From Anthopleura xanthogrammica (Eukaryota; Cnidaria; Anthozoa; Actiniaria; Actiniidae), in assembly GCA_964019055.1 (NCBI GenBank), contig OZ025207.1, positions 21,904,117 to 21,968,116 of the forward strand: a stretch of 64,000 nt of DNA, in the 5' to 3' direction. Positions 1 to 12,000 of the stretch are shown here, one piece after another; position 1 is the first letter of the stretch; every line of letters begins with the position of its first letter. The notes below the pieces were generated by a model, which worked only from the letters and a program-made list of their open reading frames with translations, did not search any database and was not told where the DNA came from. Position numbers and translations under genes: made by a program.

Positions 1-1304
1 AACTTTTAGGCCTAACAAAGTTGGAGCATTTTAGTGTTCTAGCTGAAACGAAATCCCAAATACTGCATATTTCAACATCGGAATAATTTCTAATTGTTTG
101 ACAAACTATAACTCCTATGGGGTCTAGACTGCTCAGCACCAGATTATTTTATTTTGATTGATGTTTGAACAAGTCATTTCTTTGTTTTCACAAGCTCATA
201 CTTGTAAGGAACTCAGGAAGAAAGTATTAATACTGCTCTAATCGTAACTTATCGTACCATCTAAGACAAATAGTTGAAGCGAAGTATTGAAAGATTCTTG
301 GAGCAATTTAGGGCATATCTGATCATATCATACTTTGTTTTCCTTTTTTATAACTATGAAAATGAAAGTTCCTACATGTTGAGATTGCACTTTAAATATC
401 TGAGAAAAAAATAACTTTTCCCTGTTCATAGCACTTAACACAACTCTTAATGTTAAAAAAATGCTATTCCTTTGAACTTATGAGTGATTTTGAACTACTT
501 AGAAGTGTTCCCAACCATGGCTAAGATGCAAGAACTCCAGACAACATGACAAACGTCTTTTCAAAATTTTACAGCAGAAAATTCAATTATTATCTTGTGT
601 TGAAAATTACTATTTTATGCAAGGGGCCTTTGGTCAAGAATTTTGACATTATTCAAGTTCTTTCAGCCATATCCTCCATTGTTGTCTAGCTCACATACTT
701 ACTTACAGGACAAGTTTTAATACCAATGACTTCCAAATGCTGTATGATTCTAACAAATTTAAAAAAATATTACATTCATGATTGGTTTGTCAAGTGATGG
801 TGTTATTGTGTACAGAGTGGTTTGAAGTGATGGCAAAGGTCATGATAAAAAAATATGCAAGTCCAGACTTGCCTAGATATGTTTACAGCAAAATAATTAA
901 GTATTAAAAAACATATAATTATTAAATATATAATTTCTATCAGTAGCAACTATAAAAAAAACTGAAAATTGGAAATTTTGGGTATCATTTATATTATATA
1001 ATTTGTTAAATAATATTGTTTATCAAATTTTGTGCTACTTTGAGTGATGCTTGATTGCTTTGGTTGTTAATCAATATTGTCTTTGAAAGTATATATATTA
1101 TTTTTTATAATTTTGCTTCAGATCAAAATTATTTGTGTTGCATTAGTAAAAATTTGTGACATCTAAGGCTTTGGCCACTAAAACTAAACTTAGATTTTAA
1201 ATATGAAATACTTTGGAGGTGAATTGTAGGTTTTCAGAATACTTGTTATTTATGGACCAATATAGCAGAGTCCCTTTTTGTTATTGATGCGAACATTGCA
1301 TTTT

Positions 1305-1545
1305 CATTAAATTTAATATAATAATCAGTGAAGAAAGGGTACAACGTTTCAAAGTCTGGATGACTTCATCATCAGGTAATAATTGAAAAATACAGAGTTA
1401 CTTGAAAATTGTAGAATTCTAGTGATAAAGCTAGAATTTACATAAGAATGACAGCGAATCTGACCTTCAATCATCACCTGATAATGAAGTCATGCAGACT
1501 TTGAGACATCATACTATTTTTTCGCTGATTTTTATATTAAATATT
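1305..1545. repeat. Inverted pair of Penelope-like terminal sequences with hammerhead-like cores
   Basis: The two ends (about 1305-1376 and 1476-1545) are imperfect inverted copies. Read outward from the centre, each contains CTGATGATG or CTGATAATG, then the short stem AAGTC...GACTT, then TTGAAAC or TTGAGAC. This matches the CUGAUGA / stem II / GAAA order of hammerhead ribozymes reported in Penelope-like retroelement terminal repeats. The left copy reads on the minus strand (core 1345-1375) and the right copy on the plus strand (1478-1507). Several core bases are altered in the right copy, so it is probably inactive. Confidence 0.55.
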
Positions 1546-1689
1546 TGCATTACAAAAAGTTCTTGTATTTGAGTTTCGTTAAACAACATATTTTACCATT
1601 TAAGCAATGATGAAAAACAATATTGGGCCACAATCTATATATTTAAATAAAAAATAAAATAAATAAATGAGAATTAACAGTGCAATCCA

Positions 1690-1911
1690 CAGAGTGGCTC
1701 TTCCTCCACTGCATTCCAATTGGAATTTAGAAGTTGATTTTTGAGGAGGAAGGAAAAACCGGAAAACACGGAAAAACCCTCGAAGCACAAGAGAGTACAA
1801 ACAAACAACTCTACTCACATACGACACCGAGCCCAGCAGGGCTTGAACTCGGTTTTCCTTGGTGAGAGGCAAGTTAAGCGCTCTCACCGCTATACCACCC
1901 ATGCTTCCCTA
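1690..1911 (-). repeat. tRNA-derived SINE, minus strand
   Basis: On the minus strand this starts AGGGAAGCATGGGTGGTATA and runs into a box A-like segment (GTGGTATAGCGGTGAGAG, with one change) and a box B-like segment (GAGTTCAAGCCC). A non-tRNA body follows, containing TTCGAGGGTTTTTCC and AATTCCAATTGGAATG. The same body recurs at 10613-10792, 13318-13500 and 48375-48657. It is a dispersed SINE with a degenerate pol III promoter, not a tRNA gene, because the head does not fold as a tRNA past the B box. Confidence 0.75.
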
Positions 1912-3047
1912 ATTTAAACGAATTTATCTTGTAATTCCAAAACTCACCTGTGAGACAGAAGAATAATTACCATACATGGTTCGTACAGCCTTTAAAAGTC
2001 CTTGAATTTCACCATTTGTCTCGAAAAAGTCCTTGAAAAGATAGGAAAAAATCTACAATTTCTATTTACTTAGCTTTCTTATGATAATATATAACAAAGA
2101 AAAAGGAAGCAAGTTCAGGAAGAAGTGGATGAGCTCTGAGACAGCAGCAGAAAAGGTTGAAGTTGGATATGGATTCTCTTTAGTAGATCAATTTCAAATT
2201 GCAAAAAAGCCGAAACCATAGGAGATTTAATCGAAGCAAAGGAAAAAATCCACAGAGATTGAAGAGAAATTGAATAAGAAGCTGCAAGCTCTGAAAGATT
2301 ATTGACTCATAGTTTAAATGTAAGATATACACTCAGATAGTAGACTGCAATAAATTATTAAAGTTATCCTTGAAAAATAGACTTTTGTCCTTAAAAAGTC
2401 CTTGAATTTTATACTTCCAAAGTTGTACAAACCATTCCATAGCTGGAAAGAGCAGGTTAAAATAAGTAAAGCTGTGAAGTTTGAAGGAAGTAAAAAAAGA
2501 AGAAGCTATGTTGCTAAATACCAACCTTAAACGCCAGTAAAGCCATGTTGCTCTTTCGAGATACATGGTGATTATCTTTTGCGAATTAAAAATACCTGAT
2601 AAAAGCTTATTTATATACAAGTTCATATCAGTTTTCAAAATCTTGCAAACTTCTAAAAGAATTGTTTTTTGGTTCCGTCAATGAAAATTCATCAGTCTGT
2701 ACCTTTTACATTGTAAATTGGGTCGCGTAAGATGACAGATGTCTTGACCTTATCCCTAATTACGTTCGAAAAACATTCTTTTGGGCCAATATTTTAGTAT
2801 AAATAAATAGAATGACAAGTTTTGACAGCATATTATGACAATATTTGGTATGGCCTCCACTATCCATCGTCAGATTTATTACTGAAATGTATACAGTTCA
2901 ACTATAAGGAACGGTTTCCCAAGGGCATGAGCATAATTTACATGATTGTTATTAGTTCAACATGCTTATCAATGCTTAAATTTAAATTGCTTTCCAATGG
3001 ATAATGTTTTTTAATAGATATATTAATGGATTTTCACTGCATCTTAG

Positions 3048-6000
3048 GAAATTTTCCAGCAATAAGTGATGACCTGGTGAACTCTTATCACCTCCTGCTG
3101 TGCTGCTTAGATTTGATATACAGTAATGCATTATTTGCACGACACAAGAAGGACCTCATAAATCCATCATTTGAAGGTAACATTTTACTTGTTTTATTTT
3201 ATTGGGCATATTTGTAAGGTCATGGCAAGGGGGGGTCTATGCCATAAGTGTTTCATAGTCATATGGAAGCTGCTCTAAGGGATCATGTCATCTATAGATG
3301 ACAGCTGTTTTCAGTACCTTTGTATGGCCACGTTGAGCTGCGTGTTTTGCAATCCAGCTGTTACATGTGCAAGAAAGGATGATTAGTCACTGTGTTACTG
3401 GTCAAAATAACTATTAAGGCAAAGTTTTGACTCTAAGACCACGGGCGCCAGAGTCGCCTCCATGTTTGGATTAAAACCAACGCTTTATTTTGTTTTCAGC
3501 AGTCTAATAAAGCTGCTTTGGTACGGCTGACCTTAAGTAGTGAATAAACATCTAGCTCCGATTTCAATCTCGTGATGTTTGTCTGTTTAATATTAAGAAC
3601 CGATCGTGTGTCACTCGGAATTAATTGGTAACGTACTTAATGAGGCTTCGGGCGTTGGTTTTATTCCAAACATGGAGGCGACTCTGGCACCTGTGCTAAG
3701 ACAAGTTCTGATTCTAGCCAGACATTGTCCAATGACAGGCTGTTATTTTAAGTCCTCAATATGGTCATGTGTTCAATTGTTTTCAACTATTTCTTTGAAA
3801 TCTACAGCAAAGTTTGTCAAATTCTCTCCACAGGACTCCCTAGTGATGCTGCCAGAGAATCTAAGTCACCAGCCAAGCAATCATGTATTGTTGAACAACT
3901 TTGCACTAAATATCAGGGTAAGACAATAAGTTATTGCTGGTATATTCTTTATTAAACCTTTTTGGAAGATTATATGTGACACATGCTGACAGCTGTAATC
4001 CTGACTTTCTAAACCCTGAAACAACACAAACTTATCTTTCTTTGTCTACAATTTGATTGACAGCTGTCAAAACACGAGAAAAGCTTTCAAGTGTTGTTAG
4101 CACAACTTGCATAATTAAAAAATGGGTGTATGGTAACCAAACACTAGCTTTCAAGAAAACACAGATGTAATTCTACGCAAAATTATAAACAGAAGACAAC
4201 TAGACATTCCTCATTAGGGAAAGGAAGTTTATTTATTCAACAGGAGACTACAGCACACAGCAGAATCCTAAAAACCAGCTGATCTAAATAAACTTCGGCC
4301 CACTCCTAGGGAAGGGTGGGTGGGCAAAAACTAACTATGAAATGTAAATATAAAACTACAACTATAAGTAGAAAGACTAATCTAGAGTACACGCACGTGG
4401 AGAGATTTAACTACAGAGCCATGTAATATGATACAAGTACAATGACGTACAACAGCACTAGTAAAACATTAACAAGACCATAGCTCCGAATTAAATATTT
4501 TAAGTAGCTAAAAATAGACCCACGTATAATTTATTATGATATTTTTATAGGAATTGTCCTGGAAGCCAAAAGTATTAAGGAGCATTATTGGAAACCATTT
4601 ATCCAGAAACTTTTTGAAAGAAAGGTTAGCAGTTTTCCCACCTCACTTCGTATGTTGTCTCTCTATCCTTCCATTCTTTTGTTACATGAATTTTAATGTT
4701 GTTTTTTTTCCTCCAAGATTTTGAAAGGAACAGAAGACAGTTTGTCTGGGATCTTGGACCTCGGCAACTTTGAAATTAATATGTATGTATTAATCAACTA
4801 CTGATCGATGTAATGTGTGTGCATAAATTATGTATGTTGAGGAGATGAATTAAAATTAAGTTTGTGTACCAACATGGCATCGACCCAGAGACATAACAAT
4901 CAATAACAACTTAGGCTTATATATCACTCTCTTGAGATGAAGTTTGAGTTCAATCCTTATTTACTTTATTTATCTGCTCAAATATTACTAGTGAAAAAAG
5001 AATTAATACTCAAGGGAGTTATGTCTGATCTGAAATTATAAATTACCCTTTATGTGGGTAAAACTTACTAAAAAGGGCATTTACTTTCATGACATTAATG
5101 GTATAACATGAACAGTGTCATGAGACACTGCACTGCACTTGCTGCATTGTCCATAAAAAGACTATATGGTAATACAGTTATAATGGCCAAATGTCTAGAA
5201 GTCGGTCAAGCTTCTTTATCATTGTAGTTGAACGATAATTTTCCTATTTTTTTCAGGAGGATTATTAACAGAGAATACGAAGAATATGTCTTGTCTGCTG
5301 GAGACTTTGATGAAAGAATATTCCTTGGTGAGGAGGCTCACATCGAAATAGGGACACCAGCTAAACTATTTGAACCGTGTGACGTTGAAGAGCAGCAAAG
5401 GTAAAGACAGGAACTTACTAGAAAAAAAGAATAACTTTGGGACATTAGTTGTTGGAATAGTCAGTCCTGTCATCAAAGTAAAAAAAGCTTTTGACTTACG
5501 CCATAGGTTAATTTAGGGGTCAATAAAATTGAATTACAGGATGTAATAAGATTAGAAGTGCTTTTTTTTTTTGACAAGCTTTTTCATCACACCAGCAAAA
5601 TGCTAACATAGATCTGAAAAGTATTTTTATATGATATTTGATGTTAAAGCTCTAAACTTTAATCTTTATATACAGTCATTATACCAATTTCCCTTTGATT
5701 GGTATGTTTAAACTTTAAAATAATTTTCAGAATGGGCTTGAGGCGAAATCTTCAAGAACATTTTAGTAAGGTGAGGCTCAATATTTTCAATATACTTTGA
5801 TACATTCTTTATATTTCTTTATGATGCCATTTGCCCAGAGGTTATTTTAGGGTTAGATCTGTGCGTTAGCTGTTCCCCAACTTAGATAAACCCAGAGGGA
5901 AGCAAGGGTGGCGTAGTACATAAGTTCTTGCCTCTCACTGCATGGTCCCAGGTTTGATCCCTAGATCGGCACCTTAAGAGGCCATTTTGCGTCGAGTTTT

Positions 6001-9000
6001 GAAACCCTTATTTTGACGTTCATTTGAGCCTCAAAACTGGGCCAAACTTCGGAGCTCATTCTCTCGGGAAATAAAAACAATAAAAACATAAAAATTACAT
6101 AAAAAAACAACCCTAATTTGATCTTAGCTGTGTCCTTTGGTCAGACACGAGTCGTATGTCGGCTGTCCGAGGTGCCTTCAAGTCGACCACGTTGAGCTGT
6201 ACCCTTCGTAATTCAGCTCTTCAGCTGCAAGCAAGGATGATTATCCCCTCCAAATTTATTTATTTATTAGAGGTTGTTTCAGGGTTCAATCTGTGAGTTA
6301 GCCATGCCCTGACTCTGATCAGCCCAGATTTTGTTTTAGGGTTTGATCTGTGAGTTAGCTGTGCCCTGACTTTGATCAGACCAGAGGTTGTTTTAGGGTT
6401 CGATCTGTGACTTAGCTGTGCCCTGACTTTAATCAGCCCAGATATTTTTCAGGAAACAATCTGTGAGTTAGCCATTTGCGCTGATTTTGATCAGCCCAGA
6501 TTTTGTTTCAGCATACAATCTGTGAATTAGCCATATAGAAACCGCCATGTGCGCTGACTTTGATCAGCCATGAGGTTGTTTCAGGATCCAATAAGATTTG
6601 AAGTTTATTAACAACAATACATTGATCAAAGGGAATACCGTCATTTCATTTTTGTTATCTTATATTTTAGACAAGAAGTCTAGCACCACAAACTCCGTTA
6701 ACTGGTAGACGATATCTAAAAGACAAAGACCCAAAGTATGTAAAATCCATTTAGTTTGGAACATTTTTCCTTTTTTGTTGTTTTCTTCTTCAATTCTAAG
6801 TCGAATTCTATATGTTGATCACTAAATATATTTTTTCATCAATAGGAATACTCCTGTATCTACGGCAACTCAGTCTGTCAGTCGTTTGCAGGCAATGTGC
6901 TCAGGACTGAAGCCAGCTCCAAGCGAACGCCTTTTGAATATCTTTAAGTAAGTATATATATGGTTAAATCAAAGAAGAACTAAGGACAAAATTGTCTCAA
7001 CTCAAGAACGTACAGGATGTATATATTCATAAAATATTATGTGATAATAGTGATAGTATTTTTTTTGCATTAGTCCTCATTCCTTGTGCATTAATTTAAC
7101 ATGTGGAAGGAAAAATTAGCATAAGACTTTAATGCCTTGTACTTTGAGAAAGGTGATGTTTTGATCAGCAGAAAAACTTTCATTTCCGTAAATATCTCCA
7201 AGTAGCTATAATTTAGTTCAGCAGGATTTCGGAGCAAGTGACAGACATGAAATGCTTATACAGGGGTTTCAATAACATTTGAAGTAGACGAATCAGATTC
7301 AAATATAGGCATCTGTTTCCACTGATTTTACTTCCTATTTATTGAGACTGATTCATAAAATAGCTGGCGGTATGAAGCGATGTACCCAGCGATTGACTGC
7401 CGGTAGCTGCCTTCTCTTGAAACACATTATAGTTCTGGCATATGACTGCCACTAAGGTAAATTAAAAAAAAAATAGCAGCCTTGCCATTTTTCTGATCTG
7501 TGATGTAGAATGCATTATGTCTCTAAACAGTATTCACTAAATTATGATCGCATTTGATATTTTGTCCTTTGGCCCCAAAAGAGTGTTTTTACAAAATATT
7601 GAGCTTGAAAACAGATAGTGGTCCTTATAAGAAGAGGTCAAAAACAGATTTCTGCTTTGTCTATCATGTTTTGTGTGTCCAAAAACAACAAGAGTGTATT
7701 GAGTTTGTTGATATAATTTAATATTAATGGCAGTTCATTCATTATTCAGTATCATATGTCACCTCGTGGCTCGGCATGTGTGTTATCGATTGTTGGTTCT
7801 GTAGTTAATTTTAGCTCGTCGTTATATACAGCTAGGTCATGCGTTCAAATCCCATTCTAAGCCTGAAATTTTTTCAGGTTCCAGCAGTATTCAGGCTGTA
7901 TTTTCTATCATGTTCACTTACAGTTATTTAACATAAAAGAAAAAGAAGAAGAAAAAGAAAAGAGATATAATGATAGTCGCACAAAATTAAAGTTTGTGTT
8001 ATGTAACTGCTGATACAAATCAAGGGAGTTACAAACCGAAGTACAATTGCTGAAAAGTCTTTTTCATAGAAACAAAGCTTACTAGTATAGCTTGCTAACG
8101 AAAGCATCATACCTTTTCCTGTCTAGACAAGTCTATTTTAAAACTTTTTCCTTTGATGACCCATTTACCCTAAAGCGAAAGCTCATTAACCTATTGACTC
8201 CTGGAGATTTTTGAGGTTTTTCAGTATTTTTCTGGACCTAAACATTCTGCAAGCCCTAGCAAAACCATATTTTAAGTTGAGATTGACCATATTTTGAGTT
8301 TAGAGGAATGATGTTTACTGGTTGCATAGTTAGTTTCTGCTTCAAGCTGTTGTAGATGGAATTCGAGCACCATATTTTCAAGGTTTTTTGAAAAACAAGA
8401 GATTTTGAGAGCCATTTTGTTCATCTATGGAGTGCTGGAGGGAATTGATCATGAAGCCCTGAGACAGCTTAAATCAGCATGATCTCAAAGAACTGAGAAT
8501 GTTTTGGTTTTTCACTGTCACAAGTCAAAAATATAAAAGTTAGCAACTGGTTGGTTTTGATTGATGGCAGGGAAAAACCAACTTCCAACTAGCCGTTGAA
8601 AAATCTAAGTTTGCAGAATATTGAGAATTGCAGTAATACCATGGCTGCTGCAGTGAGAAACTTTATACAGGATTCCCTCATTTTGAAATGATAGAGATTG
8701 ATTTATAATTAATTTATCTAAATCCAGAAAACATATGTGATTTTTCTTTTCTTCAGAGAGTGCACTAAGAACCCTCTGCAGTCGATTACCTCTAGAGTGG
8801 AGGAGCTGGGAGAAATCTTCCTTAATGAATACGTACAGGTATGACCAATAAGTTATTTCACTGGTAAATAGGTTGAGAGGCAGTACCTTAACAACACAGA
8901 TCATCCATGCCAGCTCTCATAAGGTCGCAGTCAAAGAAAGAGTACTACCATGTTTTTCTTTTTTTTCTTGCAGCCTTCAGCTGACAGACCAAATTCACCA

Positions 9001-12000
9001 TGTTCAACCAAGGAGTTTGCTACCCGTCGGTTAAAACTGGCAGAAATCTTGTATTACAAGGTACTTAAAAAATGTCTTAATTTTCCTTAATTATTGTGAT
9101 ATTTTTATTCCTGTTTTATTGCATTTAAAAAAAATATTGTTATCTGTTCATCGGCAGAAACACAGCTGATAGTCAGGCAGTTGTTGACCATCAAATGTCG
9201 GCTGGTCATAAAGTACGCCATTACCCCTCATTTTCTAAATATTATAAAGCTTAAATGCAACTGATAATCTTTTGTTTTCTGCAGGTCCTTGAAAACATCA
9301 CTTTATCTGAGAAGAGAAGACTTCAAGGTCACCTGGACGTCACTGTAAGTTACATTATTGAAATATTTAGATTTTTTTTAGATTTTTTACTATGATTCTC
9401 AATATTCTGCGAACTCAGCAGTTGCGAGTTGCCCATTGGAACTTGCCGCCAGTCAAAAATATAAAAGGCAGCGACTGATTAGTTTTGATTGACAGCAACG
9501 AAAACCAATTCACAACAAGCTGTTGAGTTGTCTGAGTTTGCAGAATATTGAGAATCGCAGTATTAGATTTACTAGTTTATTGATCATGATCAGTACTTTT
9601 ATAACTTTTATGCATGTGCTACTTTAAAGTTTGATGGAACAATTGACTGCCTAACTGAATGTCTGGTTGGTTGATTGACTGACTGACAAGTTGACTGATT
9701 GTCTGACTGACTGACTAATTAATTGATTGATTGATTGACCAATTAATTATTGAGTTATTGACTGATTGATTGATGATGGGTTTTCTTTTCATCCAGACTC
9801 TTCTTGAACAAGACCTTTTCCATCGCTCACTTCTGGGGTGCTGTCTAGAAATTGTTATTTTCTCTTACAACTCTCAAAGGTAAGGACAGCAGGTGGATTT
9901 ATTTCATTGATATTTCACTCATTAATCCACACAAAAAAAAACAGTGTATCCAGGATTATGTTCAGGGAGGGGTGCAGACCACAAAGTCAGCCCAGGGGGG
10001 TGCAACCCTCAGAATCAAAGAAAGAAAGCATTATCTTGTATTCATTACTTTCACATTCCCATAATATTTTGCGTTTTGAGGGGGCAACAATAGCAAAAGT
10101 TATTTGAAAATTCAAAACTTTTCATGCAGATGTTTAGTACATTTTTTTGCTATTATCATTGAAAAATCCAGTATCAGTTTAATCAGAGTCAATTTTAATT
10201 CCACACACATGGGAGAATGAAACGTTTGGTGTTACAGACAATGTATGGACTTACCAAGAAATGTCATAACGTTTATTCATAAACCTGTTCCAATTTCTTT
10301 CTTTCTGGTTTTTGCTAATTCTGACAGAATCTATCATAGATGCAGAACTGTTTTGGATATTTTTTCTTCAATTCTTATAATCTTCATTTTAATATTAACA
10401 AGTTTGTCTTTTGGTTGTCCCTCAACAAAGTATCTCTCAGTATTTATTTCAATAAACGCAAGAGGTCTCACAAGGTCTCACAATCTCTTCTCCCTTCTCC
10501 TCTCTCGCTTCTCTCATGCTCTCTCACTCTACGTCACACCCTGACATCACTTCCGACATAGAAATATCAAAGTGGTAAATTGGTAAAATGGGATTTGGCA
10601 CTGCCATCTCAACAGAGTGGCTCTTCAACCCCTGAAATTCCATTTGGAATTTAAAATAATTTTTTTGAAAACCACAGGAGAGAACCAAAAAGCAACTCTA
10701 CTCACATACAACACCAAGTCTGACAGTCTCGAACCAGGGTCGCATTGGTGAGAAGCAAGTGCTCTCACTGCTACACCACCTGTGCTTCCCATATAGGCTC
10801 ACCATTTTCATTGACAGTATCGAAGGAATAATACATTTGATATGGATTGACCTAGAGTTACTGACCATGTCATTGTTCATTTGCTTGGCAGAGCTTTTCC
10901 ATGGGTGATAGAAATTTTTGGGCTGGCTCCATATTACTTCTATAAAGTAATAGAGGTGTTAATCAAAGCCGAGGATGGTTTGTCAAGAGATGTCGTCAAG
11001 CATCTTAACCATGTGAGTACCTTGTCTAAACCCTATCAACAACATCACTATCCCATTATCCTATTTACCATGAGCTTTATCATCATCATATGATTAACTT
11101 CATCTTCATCATCATTCATCAGATGATAGCAGGTCAATCCATGATAATTGACAGTATTATTTAACCATGACTTTCAACAACCATTTAATCAACAATTTCC
11201 TATCAGATGTATCATCATCACCATCATTATGGTCATTACTATCGTCACCTTCAGCATCATCATCATCAACTATCTTCATCATCAACCATCTTCATTATCG
11301 TCATCAACTACTCAGTTGCTATCATCATACTTATTATTGCCCTCATTCTACCTACCATGTCAACCCTTCAGCTAACATCTTACCATGATACTGTTTTTAG
11401 ATAGAAGAACAGATTTTGGAGTCCTTAGCATGGGCACACAACTCTCCCTTATGGGATGCCATCCAAACTGCAGGAGGAGTGCCATCATGTGAGGATGTTA
11501 CGATACCCAACAATGTTGAGGCATCCCATCCAAACCAGAACCTCTTGGCCTCTCCTATTGTTCATCCTAGAGTTCAAAGAATATCTGGAGAAGAAGGTGC
11601 ACAAAGAAGAAGTAAGTTGCAATTTTTAAGCAGTGTTCTACATGTAGATGTACAGCAAATTCAATTAAGTAAACATTGTCCCTGAGAGCAGAATCATGAA
11701 ATTTATTTCACCATGGCATTTAATACAATAAAAAGCTCACTGTATACTTGCAAATACTATGACTTGCAGTTTGGACATATATTCCTTAATTCTTAGATAA
11801 CCTACAGTTAAGTTTGTTGCTTAAACAACATAATTAAATGAGCTATATGCAGAAAACATGTGCTATATAAATATTTACAATTTGAACCACCTAAAGATAA
11901 TTTTTTTTATTATATTTACTACAACAGTTGCAACACCACCGTCTTCCTCAATACCAGAACAATATTCCCCAACCAACAGTGGTGCCAGACGCAACCTCAT

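Larger units (their letters stand above)
1..3047. other. Non-coding or unresolved region upstream of first visible RBL1 exon
   Basis: AT-rich sequence with only short ORFs. The first recognisable RBL1 exon (3048) begins in phase 1, so a coding exon must precede it. I found no stretch here encoding the conserved end of that exon next to a GT donor, so the N-terminal exons probably lie beyond the left edge. The region holds a Penelope-type inverted structure (1305-1545) and a minus-strand tRNA-derived SINE (1690-1911). The rest shows nothing I can name. Confidence 0.5.

Noticed and set aside
1690..1911. tRNA gene suggested by A and B box-like sequences (also at 10613, 42508, 48375 and 53972)
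   Set aside because: The sequences repeat in the window with the same non-tRNA body and do not form a tRNA cloverleaf. They are SINEs.
2822..3004. 60-codon frame just before the first RBL1 exon, tested as the preceding exon
   Set aside because: It does not match the pocket-protein sequence expected before the GNFPAISDD block and has no suitable donor.
3606..3955. 107- and 64-codon plus-strand ORFs
   Set aside because: The first runs through a MITE, and both pass out of frame or across the borders of RBL1 exon 3834-3917. They are shadows.
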